Source: Tieghemiomyces parasiticus (Eukaryota > Kickxellomycota > Dimargaritomycetes > Dimargaritales > Dimargaritaceae). Taken from it: a DNA stretch of 24,962 nucleotides. Below are positions 1-10,805 of this stretch, piece after piece. The notes under the pieces are model-generated. The model was not told the DNA's origin. It did not search any database and saw only the letters and a program-made list of their open reading frames with translations. Numbering within the stretch: the first letter of the stretch is position 1; each line of letters begins with the position of its first letter. Location: contig JANBPT010000723.1 of NCBI GenBank assembly GCA_027575765.1, forward strand, positions 1 through 24,962, given 5' to 3'. A program made the translations under genes and the position numbers.

Positions 1-3
1 TAA

Positions 4-345
4 GGTCCCCGCCATCTACCGCTTAGAGTGTCGGCTGGAGTCCGTGCTTCAGGCCTGGGCGACGGTATGCAGAAGTTAGGCCTGTGGCCCCATCCGTGGC
101 TCAGCCACGCTAATGCGCCACCACTCTGCGCCGCAGCCACCCACGCCGACATCGCCAGTTCCAGAACCAAGCTCCCTCCGGCCCCTCCTTGTAGTCCTGA
201 CCCAGGTACCAAGGACTTGAGGCTGCTCATGGAAGTCAAACGGCGGCAGTACGGTAGGATGGTTACCACCCCGGAGGTGGGCGCAGACACCGGTAAAGTG
301 GAGCATTCCACGACTCATCTAGGTGAATGTATTTACCGGTTTTAA
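4..345 (+). CDS. Possible 3' end of an unrecognised gene (edge fragment)
   Basis: One frame stays open for 113 codons, from just after a TAA at the left edge to a TAA at 343-345, in GC-rich sequence. The base composition falls sharply to AT-rich straight after the stop, as at the end of a coding exon. The last 40 residues contain charged, protein-like sequence (MEVKRRQYGRM), whereas the first part is Pro/Ala-rich and less convincing. Because of the TAA at 1-3 it could only be a last exon, entered for example at the AG of 51-52 or 68-69. I recognise no domain. It may equally be a chance open frame in GC-rich DNA; a reverse-strand frame over 76-318 is also open. Confidence 0.2.
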   Translation, partial: GPRHLPLRVSAGVRASGLGDGMQKLGLWPHPWLSHANAPPLCAAATHADIASSRTKLPPAPPCSPDPGTKDLRLLMEVKRRQYGRMVTTPEVGADTGKVEHSTTHLGECIYRF

Positions 346-2076
346 ATTTGATTAAAATGAACTCGTTATGTAATATAGATTTATAATTTTGGTAGCCAAG
401 GTGCACATCGCAGCTGCCACCAGTTATTCCCCACACCCCCGACCGTCATCAATGGTAAGGTCCACCTAGCCAGAGCGGTGTCTACCACGGTTTATTCTCG
501 CCCTCAGTATTACCAACCAACTCTTTACCCCCTGTCATTTATTGAAGCAGCTTTTTTCAATACCCCACTGCCAATTCCTTACCTACTTTTAAACCACCAC
601 TTATCGGAACCTCTTATTATTTCATTTCATAGCTTCAACTGGAATAACCTAGCCAAGAACTAGACCTTATGTCCTTCCATACGAACCAGTACAGCACGGT
701 AAGCCAGCAAATTTGCCCCTTAAGTTAAGTTACCATTTCCTGGTTCTATTTATTGCAATACCGACTACTCTGGTTCCCTACCTATCATAATGTGTTTTAT
801 TTAAATGAGCATCACTTTGCTTTTAAAGGATTTAAAACTTAAAACGCCTATAATCGAGGAAATTTATCTGCTGCCCTCATAGGACGTTCATGTCGTTTCC
901 GAGTGAACGTAAACCAATTAGGTCTGTAATTTTTTTAAATAATATTTTTTCTGATATGCTTAGAAGCCAGCGAGTTTCATTATCTGAAACGAGGCAACTT
1001 TTACGGTCTAAGCGGTGACATTATTCTCTCGGTTTATCTAGGCTCGAACGCTGCCCTTTTTTCGCTTTGATAGAAGAGTCGGTGCCCCCCCTTTTACTAG
1101 ACCTGATGATACTTCGTCACCCTCTCGCTTACATAAACACAAGGTACGGATTTGGCTTATGTATGAACATATCAAGGATGCAGTAATTATATATTTTTCC
1201 CCAAGGTCTACTGGCTTCCCGATCTGCCCTCAATGGTGTACTCTTTTTTGCACATTTCCTTCCAGCCCCACACTTTTTTCATAGCATCGGTACTAGTAAC
1301 ATAACCTGGCTTTACTCTTGTGAAGTACTCACTGATTCTTAGTGCCAAGACTTAAGCTCCAAAGGCAGTGCTGTAGTAATTCAGACTCTCTGAAGTCGCC
1401 TGCAAACGACTGTTCTCTTTGTTTCAACTCAGCACTTCCGTGACCTACCTGGACCTATAGTTAGAACGAGTCTCTCGAATAGTTCGTCCCCGTATAATGC
1501 GTTGTGGGCTAATACAGAGGTCTACGAAGCCAACTAGAGGTTTCAAGCTACATTAGTACGGCAGGCAAGCCAGCATCTTACTTTTCACTTTTATCCAAGA
1601 CGGCATACAATCGAAAAAAAGAAAAAGTACAGCCAAATTGTCGAGTATTAAAATCCATTGCCAGCGCCGATTGGTCCAATATTGGCCTGGAATAATACCA
1701 GCTGAGGTTTGCCTTCAATTCGAAAAAATGTGATTGCGAGCATAGGAACCGCTTGTCCCCGACCAAAGAAAAAAAAAGTTTGCTGCTTGGTGGGATTCCG
1801 AGCAGCGGCCTCGAGGCGCCCATTGACCTATGCCTGATCAGTCAGCTTTCGCTTCGGGTTGCCGAATCGTCCAACACTAATCGTACATTGTTCGAGCTTA
1901 CCAGTACTGGAACTTACATTCCACGTCTCGTCTCTCGATTCGCCCCCCTCCGCCTTTTTCCGACCCATTTTTGGATCCGGCGAACCCCTTAGCTTTGAGC
2001 CCTTTAGAATATATTTTTTTGTCTCGCTTTCACAGCCTCCTATCCCGGCACCGCACTCACCGGCCATTTTACCCAC
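346..2076. other. AT-rich intergenic region and URB2 promoter side
   Basis: There is no convincing gene in these 1.7 kb. The open frames here (for example 478-663 and 1578-1823 minus) are short, AT-rich and unlike any domain I know. The last 150 bases before the URB2-type start become pyrimidine-rich on the + strand. Around 1670-1690 there are ATTGG/CCAAT motifs in both orientations that could be promoter elements. I see no clear TATA box. Confidence 0.6.
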
Positions 2077-5000
2077 ATGCCCCAGCCTTCGGCCATGGCC
2101 GCTAAATGGGACTACCTTGACACAGCGGAGAAGCTGACCAAGTCACTGAAGGAGAGTGTCGTGGCCGGCGGGAACGCCGAACATTCCGGGAAGTGGCACG
2201 CCAAGAATCCATGGTACCGCCCGCTCACCACTGACGAAAAGGCAGAGCTGGCTGGCCACCTATTCCAGAGTGACGATGTCTACGTTCATCAAAAGTACGC
2301 GGTTCTAGTCAACTGGGCCGTCGGGTTCCTACTGCCTACCAAGAAAGCTCCGCAATTCAAAGAGTAAGTGTGTGCCGAGACCCCCCTACAGACCATGTTG
2401 ATTGGGATCTCGCTTTGTAGAGGGCAAGGAAGCGACAGACCAGAGTCAAAGGGTTTGGTATGATGACATTGCCACCCCATCAATGATATTAACCCCTTCC
2501 CAATCCGCCCTACCTTATTATTTTCCTTCGAATATTGCTGTTAAAGTGGCCAAAATCCCCATCGAGACCCCCGGTTCACAGCCCTGATCACTGACACAAC
2601 TGATATGATTGTGTTCGGCCGCACGCGACGCTCAGCCCTCCAATCCGACAGGCCGACGGATCTGGTGAGCGATCAGCCCCTTCCCACCACTACCACCATT
2701 ACCTCCAATGCCACCGACCCGACGGGGACCGCCCTGAACGGCCAGGCCTTCCCGCTGCGCCGTACTCTTCGCGAGCCCGTACTGACCATGCTCACCCCGC
2801 TCCTAGCGTACCTCGCGCGACAGGCACCCGAGTACCTCCAGACGCACGACCCGACCGACTGGCTGGCCCGGCAACTCGACAATGTCCTGGCGTGGTGGCT
2901 CTGTCTAGTTCGTACCGATATGACGCTCTCCTTTCGCGCTCTCGCTCACCAGATGGGCCAGTGCCTGAGTGCCGCCGGTGACTTACTAGCCGCTCTGGCC
3001 GGTACGCTTCTCACTGACCCCAGCGATATCAGTGACGGGGACGCCAAGCGGACACAGGAACCGTCACCGCAACACACCCAGGCACTAGTTCTGACCGTTC
3101 GTCTTATCCAGGCCCTGGCCACGGCCATCCATGAGGCCCTCGCCGAGTCCAGCGCCCCGCGCAAAGCGTATGAATTGATGGCCCAGGAACTCCTCCCGAC
3201 CTACGCCAAGATTCTCTACTGGTTGCCGCGCGTCACCCAAACGGTTCGTTCCTGCGACGATCACCATTCGGCACCCACCCGCGCGGTGGAGAACCTGCTG
3301 AGGGCCACTTTAAAGCACCGTCTCTTTGCACCGGCCCATGTGGCGCATTTTGACGTCGTCGTGACCAATTACCTCCAGACTTCCGCCGAACCCGCTGCAA
3401 GCACGACAACCCCGAATGGTAAGGGCAAGCGAACCCAGAAGCGTGACACTCAGCAGTCAACGGTGCCCACGGACGCGACGCTCGTCGGCGCCCGTACCAA
3501 GCACTACCAAGTCCTCCTTCTCCTGGTCCTGCGCCAATTGGTGACGACTGACGCCGACCCGGACCGCCGATTCTACGTGTTGCACCTCCTGCCGACCCTT
3601 CTGGAGCTGTTTGTGGGTCAGTACAAATCAGCGCGAACTTCGGTGCTGGCCGAGGCTGCCCTTAAGCAACAGCAGAAACTCAAAGGTACACGTTTCCTCG
3701 AGGCCTCGACGCTTCCCCGGCCCGACCGCGTCGCGACAACCATCACCGCTGCTGATAACGGTGCCGACGATAATGACTTGGCCTCCTCGGTGTCGGCCGC
3801 CGACGATATACCCTTTCAGCTGCTGACCATCTTTTTCCAGCTGGCTAGACAGACCTTTGATCCTCAGGAAATCTTTGGCCCGCCTGCCCTCGCCTCCATG
3901 ATGCACTGCCAAACTGGTCAGCTCATGGCTGCCTTGACCCCGGGTCAGCGTGCCCTTGCCACATTCCGTACCCTCGGCCAGCTGGTGGCTGCCGCTGTCA
4001 CCCATGACCTGCTGGCTCCCCCGGGCTCAGATTTGTATAGTGAACAGCTGGCCTTCTTGCAGCCGTTTTTGGACACCACCGTCGAACAACTCGAACGCGC
4101 TGGGGAAATTGAAGGGCAGGAACGGGAGCACAGAGATCCCCGTACCAAGGCCAAAACCGTGTCGCTGACCGCCCTAGCGTCCAAGTCAGCTGCCACTACT
4201 ACGACGCCAAAGTCGACGGCGACGGTGAGTGCTGTGTTCCAGCCCCTGGCTCTCACCATCGTACGCACGTACTGCCAGCTCGACTACGCGATGGCCGAAT
4301 CGCTCCTTCCGCGCTTCCTCCCCTATGCCGTCTGGCCGACCACCTCCGTCCACGCCCCCGCTATCGCCCTCCTCCAAAACCTGTTCGATATGTACGTCCG
4401 GTCTCGTCGGTTCGATGTGCTACTCACTCATATCCTGCCGGTTCTGAGATCTAGCCGATCGGGTACGCTCTTTCCTGCCGAGGATCAGGATCGACTGCCG
4501 GCACTGCTCGATAACGCGATGCTCACTAGCTTGCTCGCCGACGTTGCCCGCTACCTTCCGTTCGCCCAGGTCTCATCCATCCTGGATGAGTTTGTGACTG
4601 AGTTGCGTGATCACTACCTGGTGGACCCGCAGGTGTCGGCCCGGGATGACGGCGATGGGAAGGCTACACTCACAGGTGCCAAACGTCTGCGTCAGAGCGC
4701 TCGTACGGTGGACGGGTCGACGGCTCTTCCCTGCGCCAAACCCACCGGACCCAGCACCCGCGGTCTTCGGCAGCTGGTTCTCCTTTTGTGCTACCTGCTC
4801 CGCGCCACTCGGCCTGAGCCCACGAACCTTAAACGGGCCACGTGGGAAACTCTGGTGGCCGAGTTGGCCGACCGTATTGTAGTGCCGTGTCTCTACGGCC
4901 AAGCGACCTCTGCCGCGGGTCGCCCCGATCAAGCTACTACCGACCGCGTCACGGCCGGCCTCACTCTCCACAGCATCATCTTTGAGGACTGCGAGACCTA

Positions 5001-8000
5001 CCGTGCCACCGTCATGGGTCCCGAGGGCCTGACCCGTCTGTGGGAAGCCGCCGAACCCGTCGCTCGCCACGCCCCGCGCGTCCAGGTCGCTCTCGTCAGT
5101 GCCGTCTTCCAGGCTGCCTCGTTCATTGTATCTCAGCCCCAGTATTACCTCGCTCCTGCCAATGATAAGGGCAACCGGTTCGTACCGGTACTTACCCGGT
5201 TGGTCGGCGCCTGTCTCGATTGGGTGCCCTGGCTCCGCGCGGCTGGACAGCACGGAGATACTGAGATGACCACGACCGCCGCCGTGGTATGGGATGGCCA
5301 ACCGTTCAGTGTGACGAAGGAGACCGCACCCATTGCTCTGTGGCATTTGGCGGTGGTGGATTACCTGGATATCGTGGGCCGATTTGTCGATCAGGCCCGC
5401 ATAGACCGCCTGCTCGAGACCCTCCTGCGTTACGCTGAGGTGGGCGAAGTGTCTGCTACTTTGAAGGATGCCCCTGGACTAGGGACCGGCTGGACCTTGT
5501 CCCGTATCAGCCTGCGCGTCCTTCAGGCCGCCAGTTTCTACGAGATGCCATCCGTGTTTAACCGCGTCACTCCGCTCCTCACCCGCCAGGCTCTCCAAGC
5601 CGTGGGCAAACTGATTGACGAGGCGGCGGCGGCGACTAAGATGCCGGCCACGTTGAGTCGACGGAAGCAGCCGGCCGCCGTGGAGGTCGTTGCAGTCCAG
5701 TCTGCTTTACATGCGGCCTTGGAGACTACGACCTCCGTGTCGTCCACTGTGAATACCGAAGCACTGGTGGCTGTGCTCGACACGTTTACAACCGCCGGTC
5801 CCACGTCTGCCGCTAGTGTGCGTCCTCACTCGTCCCTTGAGACCTGGACCCACTTTCACCGCCTGTCCTTCTTGACACTTATGCTCCCGCTCGAAGCCTT
5901 GAGCGCAGACCATGCCGCGAGTCTGGCCATCACTGCCCTGCTCTATTCCCAGGTGCTCTGTAGCGTACCCACAGATTCCCCTCCGCCACCGCCGAGTACG
6001 GCGGGCACCCCTGCTTCGAAATCCAAACGAGCCAAGCCTGTGGCCAAGACTACCCCGCGTCCCGCTCACCAAATGGTGGTTCTAGATGATTACGCCCGGC
6101 CCTGGATGGCCGGGGTCCTGCTCACCTCTGAATTGCTTCGCCGGCTGCTGGGACACTATAGCACCGCGCAGCTGTTTGGCAAGCACACGGAGCTCCTCCC
6201 ACGGCACTTGGCCAATCTGCTGGCCTGTCCGCTCACCCGTCACCTCGACCGTCACCACTATCAGCAGCCAGGTCATGCTGGTATGACCAAGCCGCAGGTC
6301 ACCCAGCCCGCTCCCTTCCCTCTGCCCGCCGAGTGGCCCCTGGGCGGGGTTGCTGTTCTCCTGAGTCGTGTGATTTCCGCTGCCATCGGGCAGGCTAGCT
6401 GCGCTACTACTGCCGCTGATTCGACGACGGACGGGGTGGCCAATTTGACAACCGCGTTGGCCAGCCTTTCTACCCAGGTTATCGTCACCGCTGACGATTC
6501 ACCTGATATCGCGCCCATGGGCAATAAGGCACTCAGCTGGACCCAGGTGATCTCGATCCGTATCGCCCCCACCCCGGCTCAACTGTGGGCCGGTCTCAGC
6601 CGAGCCCTGCACCGTCACCATGCCGGAGGCCTATCCGAGGACTCTGTGACTCGCGCCACTCTGCGACGCACAGCGGCCCCGCTCGGCGCCACCCTAACGC
6701 GTATGCTGGCCGCTTATCACGCCGGTATCCGCGACAATACCTGCCGGCTTTCGATTGAGCAGGCGCGTACTTTGGGCCATGCTCTCCACGTCTACCACGC
6801 CGTTCTCTTGGCCCTCTACGACCCGACGACATCCAAGCTTTCCACCGCCGTGGACAAGGCCCAGAAGGCCAGCGATGAGCAGCTGCTGCCCTTGACCACC
6901 ATCCTGGCACTATCCACCGCCGCCATACACCAGGCCCAGACCAGCGCCATCTCTGCCGCAGGGCCAAAGGCTGAGAGTAGCCGCCACTCATGCCAGGAAT
7001 TGCTGGCCGTGGCGTATCGGGCAACCGCCCTTCTCTGTGATTTCTACCCGGCACTCGACGCTGTCCTCGCCCAGAACCTCCAGGCCGGGTCCGCTACTCT
7101 GACGGCGCGTCTGCTCTTGGCGCACCTCACCGCCTATGCCCAGCTCATCGCCCCTGAGGCGTCCCGCCACACCACTGGTCATGAGGACGAGGAAGATGAG
7201 CGGGTGGCGCGGGCCTTTTATGGTAACCTCCTCCCGGCCTTCTTTGCCGCTTTGCCGGCCACGGGACTCTCCGCCTGCATCGACCAGCTCCTCCGTACCC
7301 TGGACAACGTGGCCATCGACGCCGGCCGTGACCATACTACCAGTGTAAGACGAACAGACGCCCTTCTGGCCATCCTACAAACCCTGAGCCGTGACGCCCG
7401 CGCGCACGTCCTCGACGTGGTGAAGTCCCGGGTTGGTGACATCGTCCCGGTCCTCGTCGGGCTGCTTCAGCGTACCAACCATGCTGTCCTGGTGCACCGG
7501 GCTTTGGATACCCTGGCGAGTCTCGTCGATGGACGTGATCTGCCGCTCACGTCCGCCGACATGGTTGCCGTCATGGATGCCCTGTCGAGCGTTTCGTCGT
7601 TCGCACACCTCAGGGTTCCAACTGACGAGTCGAAGGCATCCAAGACAGTAGTGGCCGAAATATTCCACCAGCTGGCCCGTGCCGTCACCAACATTCTGCG
7701 CCACCATGGTTCCCTACTGGGCCCGTTTTTGCCTACCCTCCTGGCCTGTGTCGGTGACCTGTTTCGCGCGTTTGCGACGCCTAGCCTGGTGGACAGAATC
7801 CTCCTGGCCGCCACCACCACCACCACCGATACCAGTCCCACCGCCACCGCGGCGTCCGCCGGCACTGGCACTCCCGCCGACATTGATACGGGTTCCTTGG
7901 CAGCGGACGAACTGCTTCGTTTGGAACGGCAAAGGTTTACCTCACACAAACCCCTGTTCACATTTTTTAACGCCTACAGTCCGCTGCCATTGGCTCAAGC

Positions 8001-8448
8001 TCAAGAGCTGACCCGGCTTATTGAGACCTGTGTCCGTCAGTCGTCCTTCCACCTCCACGCCGACCCTATTGATGCAGCCGGTACGACCGATTCGACATCG
8101 ACCAGGACGCGCCACCTTCAGGCCATCAATGCCACCGCGGCTCAACCGGCCTCGCATCAGCTCCGTCTGACCCAACGTGGCACCCGTGTCGGCCAAGCCC
8201 GTACCGTGCTTAACCGCCACGTACCCCATTTGCTGGCCAGCTACTTTGCGGTACAGACATCTGATGCGCCGATTCTTGACCACCGAATTCGCGAGGCCCT
8301 TAAACCGGCTCTCTTTGCCGTCCTGGACGTCCTCGGTGATGATGAGTTGGACCTGCTCGTGTTCTCGCTCAATGACACCGGTAAAACTCTTCTCCAGAAT
8401 TTGCTCCGAGAACACCGTCATACATACCGGTTCCGCGAGGAGCTGTAA
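2077..8448 (+). CDS. URB2: Urb2/Npa2-family nucleolar pre-ribosome factor (two exons)
   Basis: This is a large nucleolar protein of the Urb2/Npa2 family, which in yeast acts in early 60S pre-ribosomal particles during 27S pre-rRNA processing. Exon 1 is 2077-2363 and exon 2 is 2547-8448, giving about 2062 residues. The call rests mainly on the C-terminus: helices leading to an HVPHLLASYF segment, then REALKPALFAVLDVLGDDEL and a terminal TLLQNLLREHRHTYRF, which matches the order and spacing of the Urb2/Npa2 C-terminal domain. The rest is alpha-helical, HEAT-like Leu-rich sequence broken by Ala/Thr/Pro/Ser linkers (around 7800-7890, for example). Family members known to me are about 1200-1500 residues, so this one is long. 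The start may be ATG 2077, or ATG 2095, which has the better context (GGCCATGG). Exon 2 shows strong C-ending codon bias. I am fairly sure of the family and less sure of the N-terminal junction. Confidence 0.75.
2364..2546 (+). other. Intron 1 of the URB2-type gene
   Basis: A consensus donor, GTAAGT (2364-2369), interrupts exon 1 just before a stop codon. A branch-like TTAAC lies near 2489-2493 and is followed by a pyrimidine-rich stretch; the first AG after it is at 2545-2546. Splicing there joins the reading frames of the two exons with a Gly-Gln-Asn-Pro sequence. The acceptor (TTAAAG) is weak. An alternative uses a better-looking TTTGTAG at 2420, then a 32-base exon and a second intron 2453-2581 with a poor GTTTGG donor. 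Both keep frame. Confidence 0.55.
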
Positions 8449-8547
8449 CCGAGTGATTATGGCTTTTTTTGCCTTTATGTTTTTTTTCCAGGCTCTTTTC
8501 GCCCCCCCCAGTGTCATCAGGCCTACCCATCTTAATTTCAACTTCTC

Positions 8548-8553
8548 AATAAA
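8548..8553 (+). terminator. Poly(A) signal of the URB2-type gene
   Basis: A canonical AATAAA lies 100 bases after the stop codon, in an AT-rich stretch that follows a T-rich 3' region. It is immediately followed by a short TA repeat. Confidence 0.6.
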
Positions 8554-8570
8554 TGATATATATATATAAC
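8554..8570. repeat. TA dinucleotide microsatellite
   Basis: A short run of alternating A and T (about 7 units) lies directly downstream of the AATAAA signal. Similar TA runs are seen near 20821-20842 and 24806-24821. Confidence 0.7.
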
Positions 8571-8599
8571 TGGATCTAAGCATGCGTGCATAATAAGGG

Positions 8600-9890
8600 C
8601 TGATCAAAGATGGTTACCAGTACCAACTCACCGATGTATGTTCGTGAAAGTTCAGTAACAACATACCGCTATCCATTAATATACCACTGCAAAGGGGCAT
8701 TGGGAGCTGCCGATACGGTTGGCTTTAAGAAAAGGCTGCCCTCCTCCCATGGAGGAATGAGCCTCTCGGCAGACTCATACATCAGGGGCCTCGAGATAAA
8801 CATCTTCTAACATGCGTCCTCCCATGCAGAGACCCGGCCGAGCCCCTTTTCCAGGCGGGCGAGACCTTGGCCATAGAGCGAGTCGGACTGTACGGCTTGT
8901 CTAGAAGGAGTGATTGGCTTCCGCGGAGCTGGTGTGGCAGCAAGAGAGAGAGGAACCTATAGGTCGAAGATTCCTAGGCTGTGGGTAATGCGAAGCCGAG
9001 GTTATCTCCAGGTTGCCGGCTGTAGCAGCGCATTCGAAGGAGGGGGGAAGGCAGGAGGTAGCGCTTCCTGTACAACCCTGGCCCGGCGCCACACTTCGCC
9101 CTACGCGCGTTGTATTGACTGGCCAGAGACTCAGCCTCGGCCACTCCGGCTGTATGGTTGGCCATCCGCCCAGCAGGACCCTGTGCCCCCCGTTATTTTT
9201 CTCTTCTGGGAGCCTCTCTGCTGCGTGTGATTCGCCGGCTAGTCGACCACTGCAAGGCACCTGCCGTTCCGCCAAGGTCCACGCCCTTAGATTTCTACTT
9301 TCTGTAACCCATCCCAGCCGCTCATCACTGCTTCCCACCAAACGTCCCACTTCTCCCTCTCTAACTCACGCCCCGCCTCTTGGTTTTTTTAAAAGGGAAG
9401 GTTAGACAAGCAGCCGTTGGCAGTTTTTTTTTTTCATCGACCATTTCGCACCCTCCCTTGCGGGGCGCCAGACTCGTGGGGGGATGCTAGGGCTCACTAG
9501 CTTTAGGCCTGACTTCCCCGTCTCCCGGAAGACTAGTTCAAGAATACATTAGGAGTTGGAGGTTCCTGGCGTCTAGTGTTGCTGATTTGTGTGGACAGCC
9601 CTCCTGTTGGCTATGCACTCCCATCCATATTGACAAGCCGGTGGGCGGCGGGCATTACCGGGGGATTGCATGTGGCTGCTTCCCGTAGCCTGCGCCTTGT
9701 TCTAGCTTATGGCAGGTACCAGGCATCTCATTCCCCCCCCCCGGTTCAGGGCCAGCCTCACTGTCCGCTTTGGGGCCCCACCCGTTCCGCCCTCACTTTC
9801 CACCAACGTTTTCCCCCGTCGTCCCACGTTGTATGCGGATGGACAGCCATAGTCATTCAGGTCCCCGCTCCATACAGCTTGGCTTGCTAG
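8600..9890. other. Intergenic region with no recognisable gene
   Basis: This part of the spacer mixes GC-rich blocks (about 8830-9250) with poly-T and poly-C runs (about 9424-9435 and 9733-9742). Short open frames occur on both strands, including a 149-codon minus frame at 8901-9350, but they overlap one another, are rich in Arg/Ser/Pro and resemble no family I know. It probably contains the distal promoter of the PHD-finger gene downstream. Confidence 0.5.
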
Positions 9891-10805
9891 CGTCCGCATG
9901 TCGCCCCTTCCACCACTCACTCACTACCTCTCTCTCTCCGCATACACGCCATGGCTTCCTGCCCTGTGCTCTGGCAAGGCCGCCAGCGTTCAATCTCTAG
10001 AGCCACTTCTCTTTGTTTCTCACCCGCCCACCTTTTTTGAATCTGTTTGTGGTAGCCGCCTAACCCGTCATTCGCCGCGCCGTATCTTAGAGTCGCTCGT
10101 ATTCGGTCTGTTTACACACCCGCCAATCACCCGCCCCCACCTACCCCCGGTCCTCATGTGCCATACCTTGCCGCCTCGGTGTCCTCTGTCCATGCCGTAT
10201 ACCAGGTAGTCTACGCCCCCTCCTTCGCATCCCGCGCGCTATTTACGCTCTCTTGGTTGTCTGTCGACCTGCGCCTCCTGTGTACGCTACGCAGCGCGGT
10301 CACCATCACCGCTCGGAAGCCGAGAGGTCATTTGCCAATACCGAAGTGGCCGCTCAGACCTGTTTTCTGTCGGGTGTGCGTCTCCCCCCCCCGTCTCTCG
10401 ACCAACAAAGCGGCGCCCACCGGCCCTACTTTTCTCCCCACTGTACTAGAACCCTTTGCCCGCGCAGCCACGGCCTTTTTTACACCCCTTTCCCTCCCTT
10501 TCCTTTTCTCCTCCGCCCCTCATTTGCACCACGGCCACTCATTTTTTTCACCTTCGGCCTCTCGCTCGTCGTCCGTCCGGTCTTGTTTTGCCTTCGTTTC
10601 GCCCGCTACCTATCCCACCCGCAGGTCTACGTGCACTTACCTCTTGCCAACGCTAGTCCCAGCTGCCCGTCCACATTCTTTCATCGTTTAAGACCTCTCG
10701 TCCTCCGTGTAAACCATTTACTTATTGCCATCCCGTCACCCCTCCCTCCAAGTTCTGGCCTTTGTCCGCACTTTACAACCTGTCTGACCGACTTTCACTA
10801 CCGTT
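9890..10805 (+). promoter_or_regulatory. Pyrimidine-rich leader/promoter of the PHD-finger gene
   Basis: For about 0.9 kb the + strand is strongly C/T-rich, with CTCTCT, CCCCCC and TTTTT tracts, ending directly at the start codon of the PHD-finger gene. The skew continues through the first intron. Long pyrimidine tracts before start codons are common in fungal promoters and 5' untranslated leaders. Several upstream ATGs (for example 9950 and 10157) would make the leader uORF-rich if transcription starts far upstream. The transcription start is not visible from sequence. Confidence 0.45.

Noticed and set aside
1036..1065. GGCTCGAACGC resembling a tRNA T-arm
   Set aside because: No matching D-arm, anticodon arm or acceptor stem can be folded around it on either strand.
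4573..5346. 257-codon open frame on the minus strand
   Set aside because: It lies entirely inside the URB2-type exon. The C-ending codon bias of the sense frame suppresses stops on the antisense strand, and the product is Gly/Arg-rich with no domain.
8901..9350. 149-codon minus-strand frame
   Set aside because: It overlaps open frames on the + strand, has no recognisable motif and no flanking splice or promoter signal that distinguishes it.
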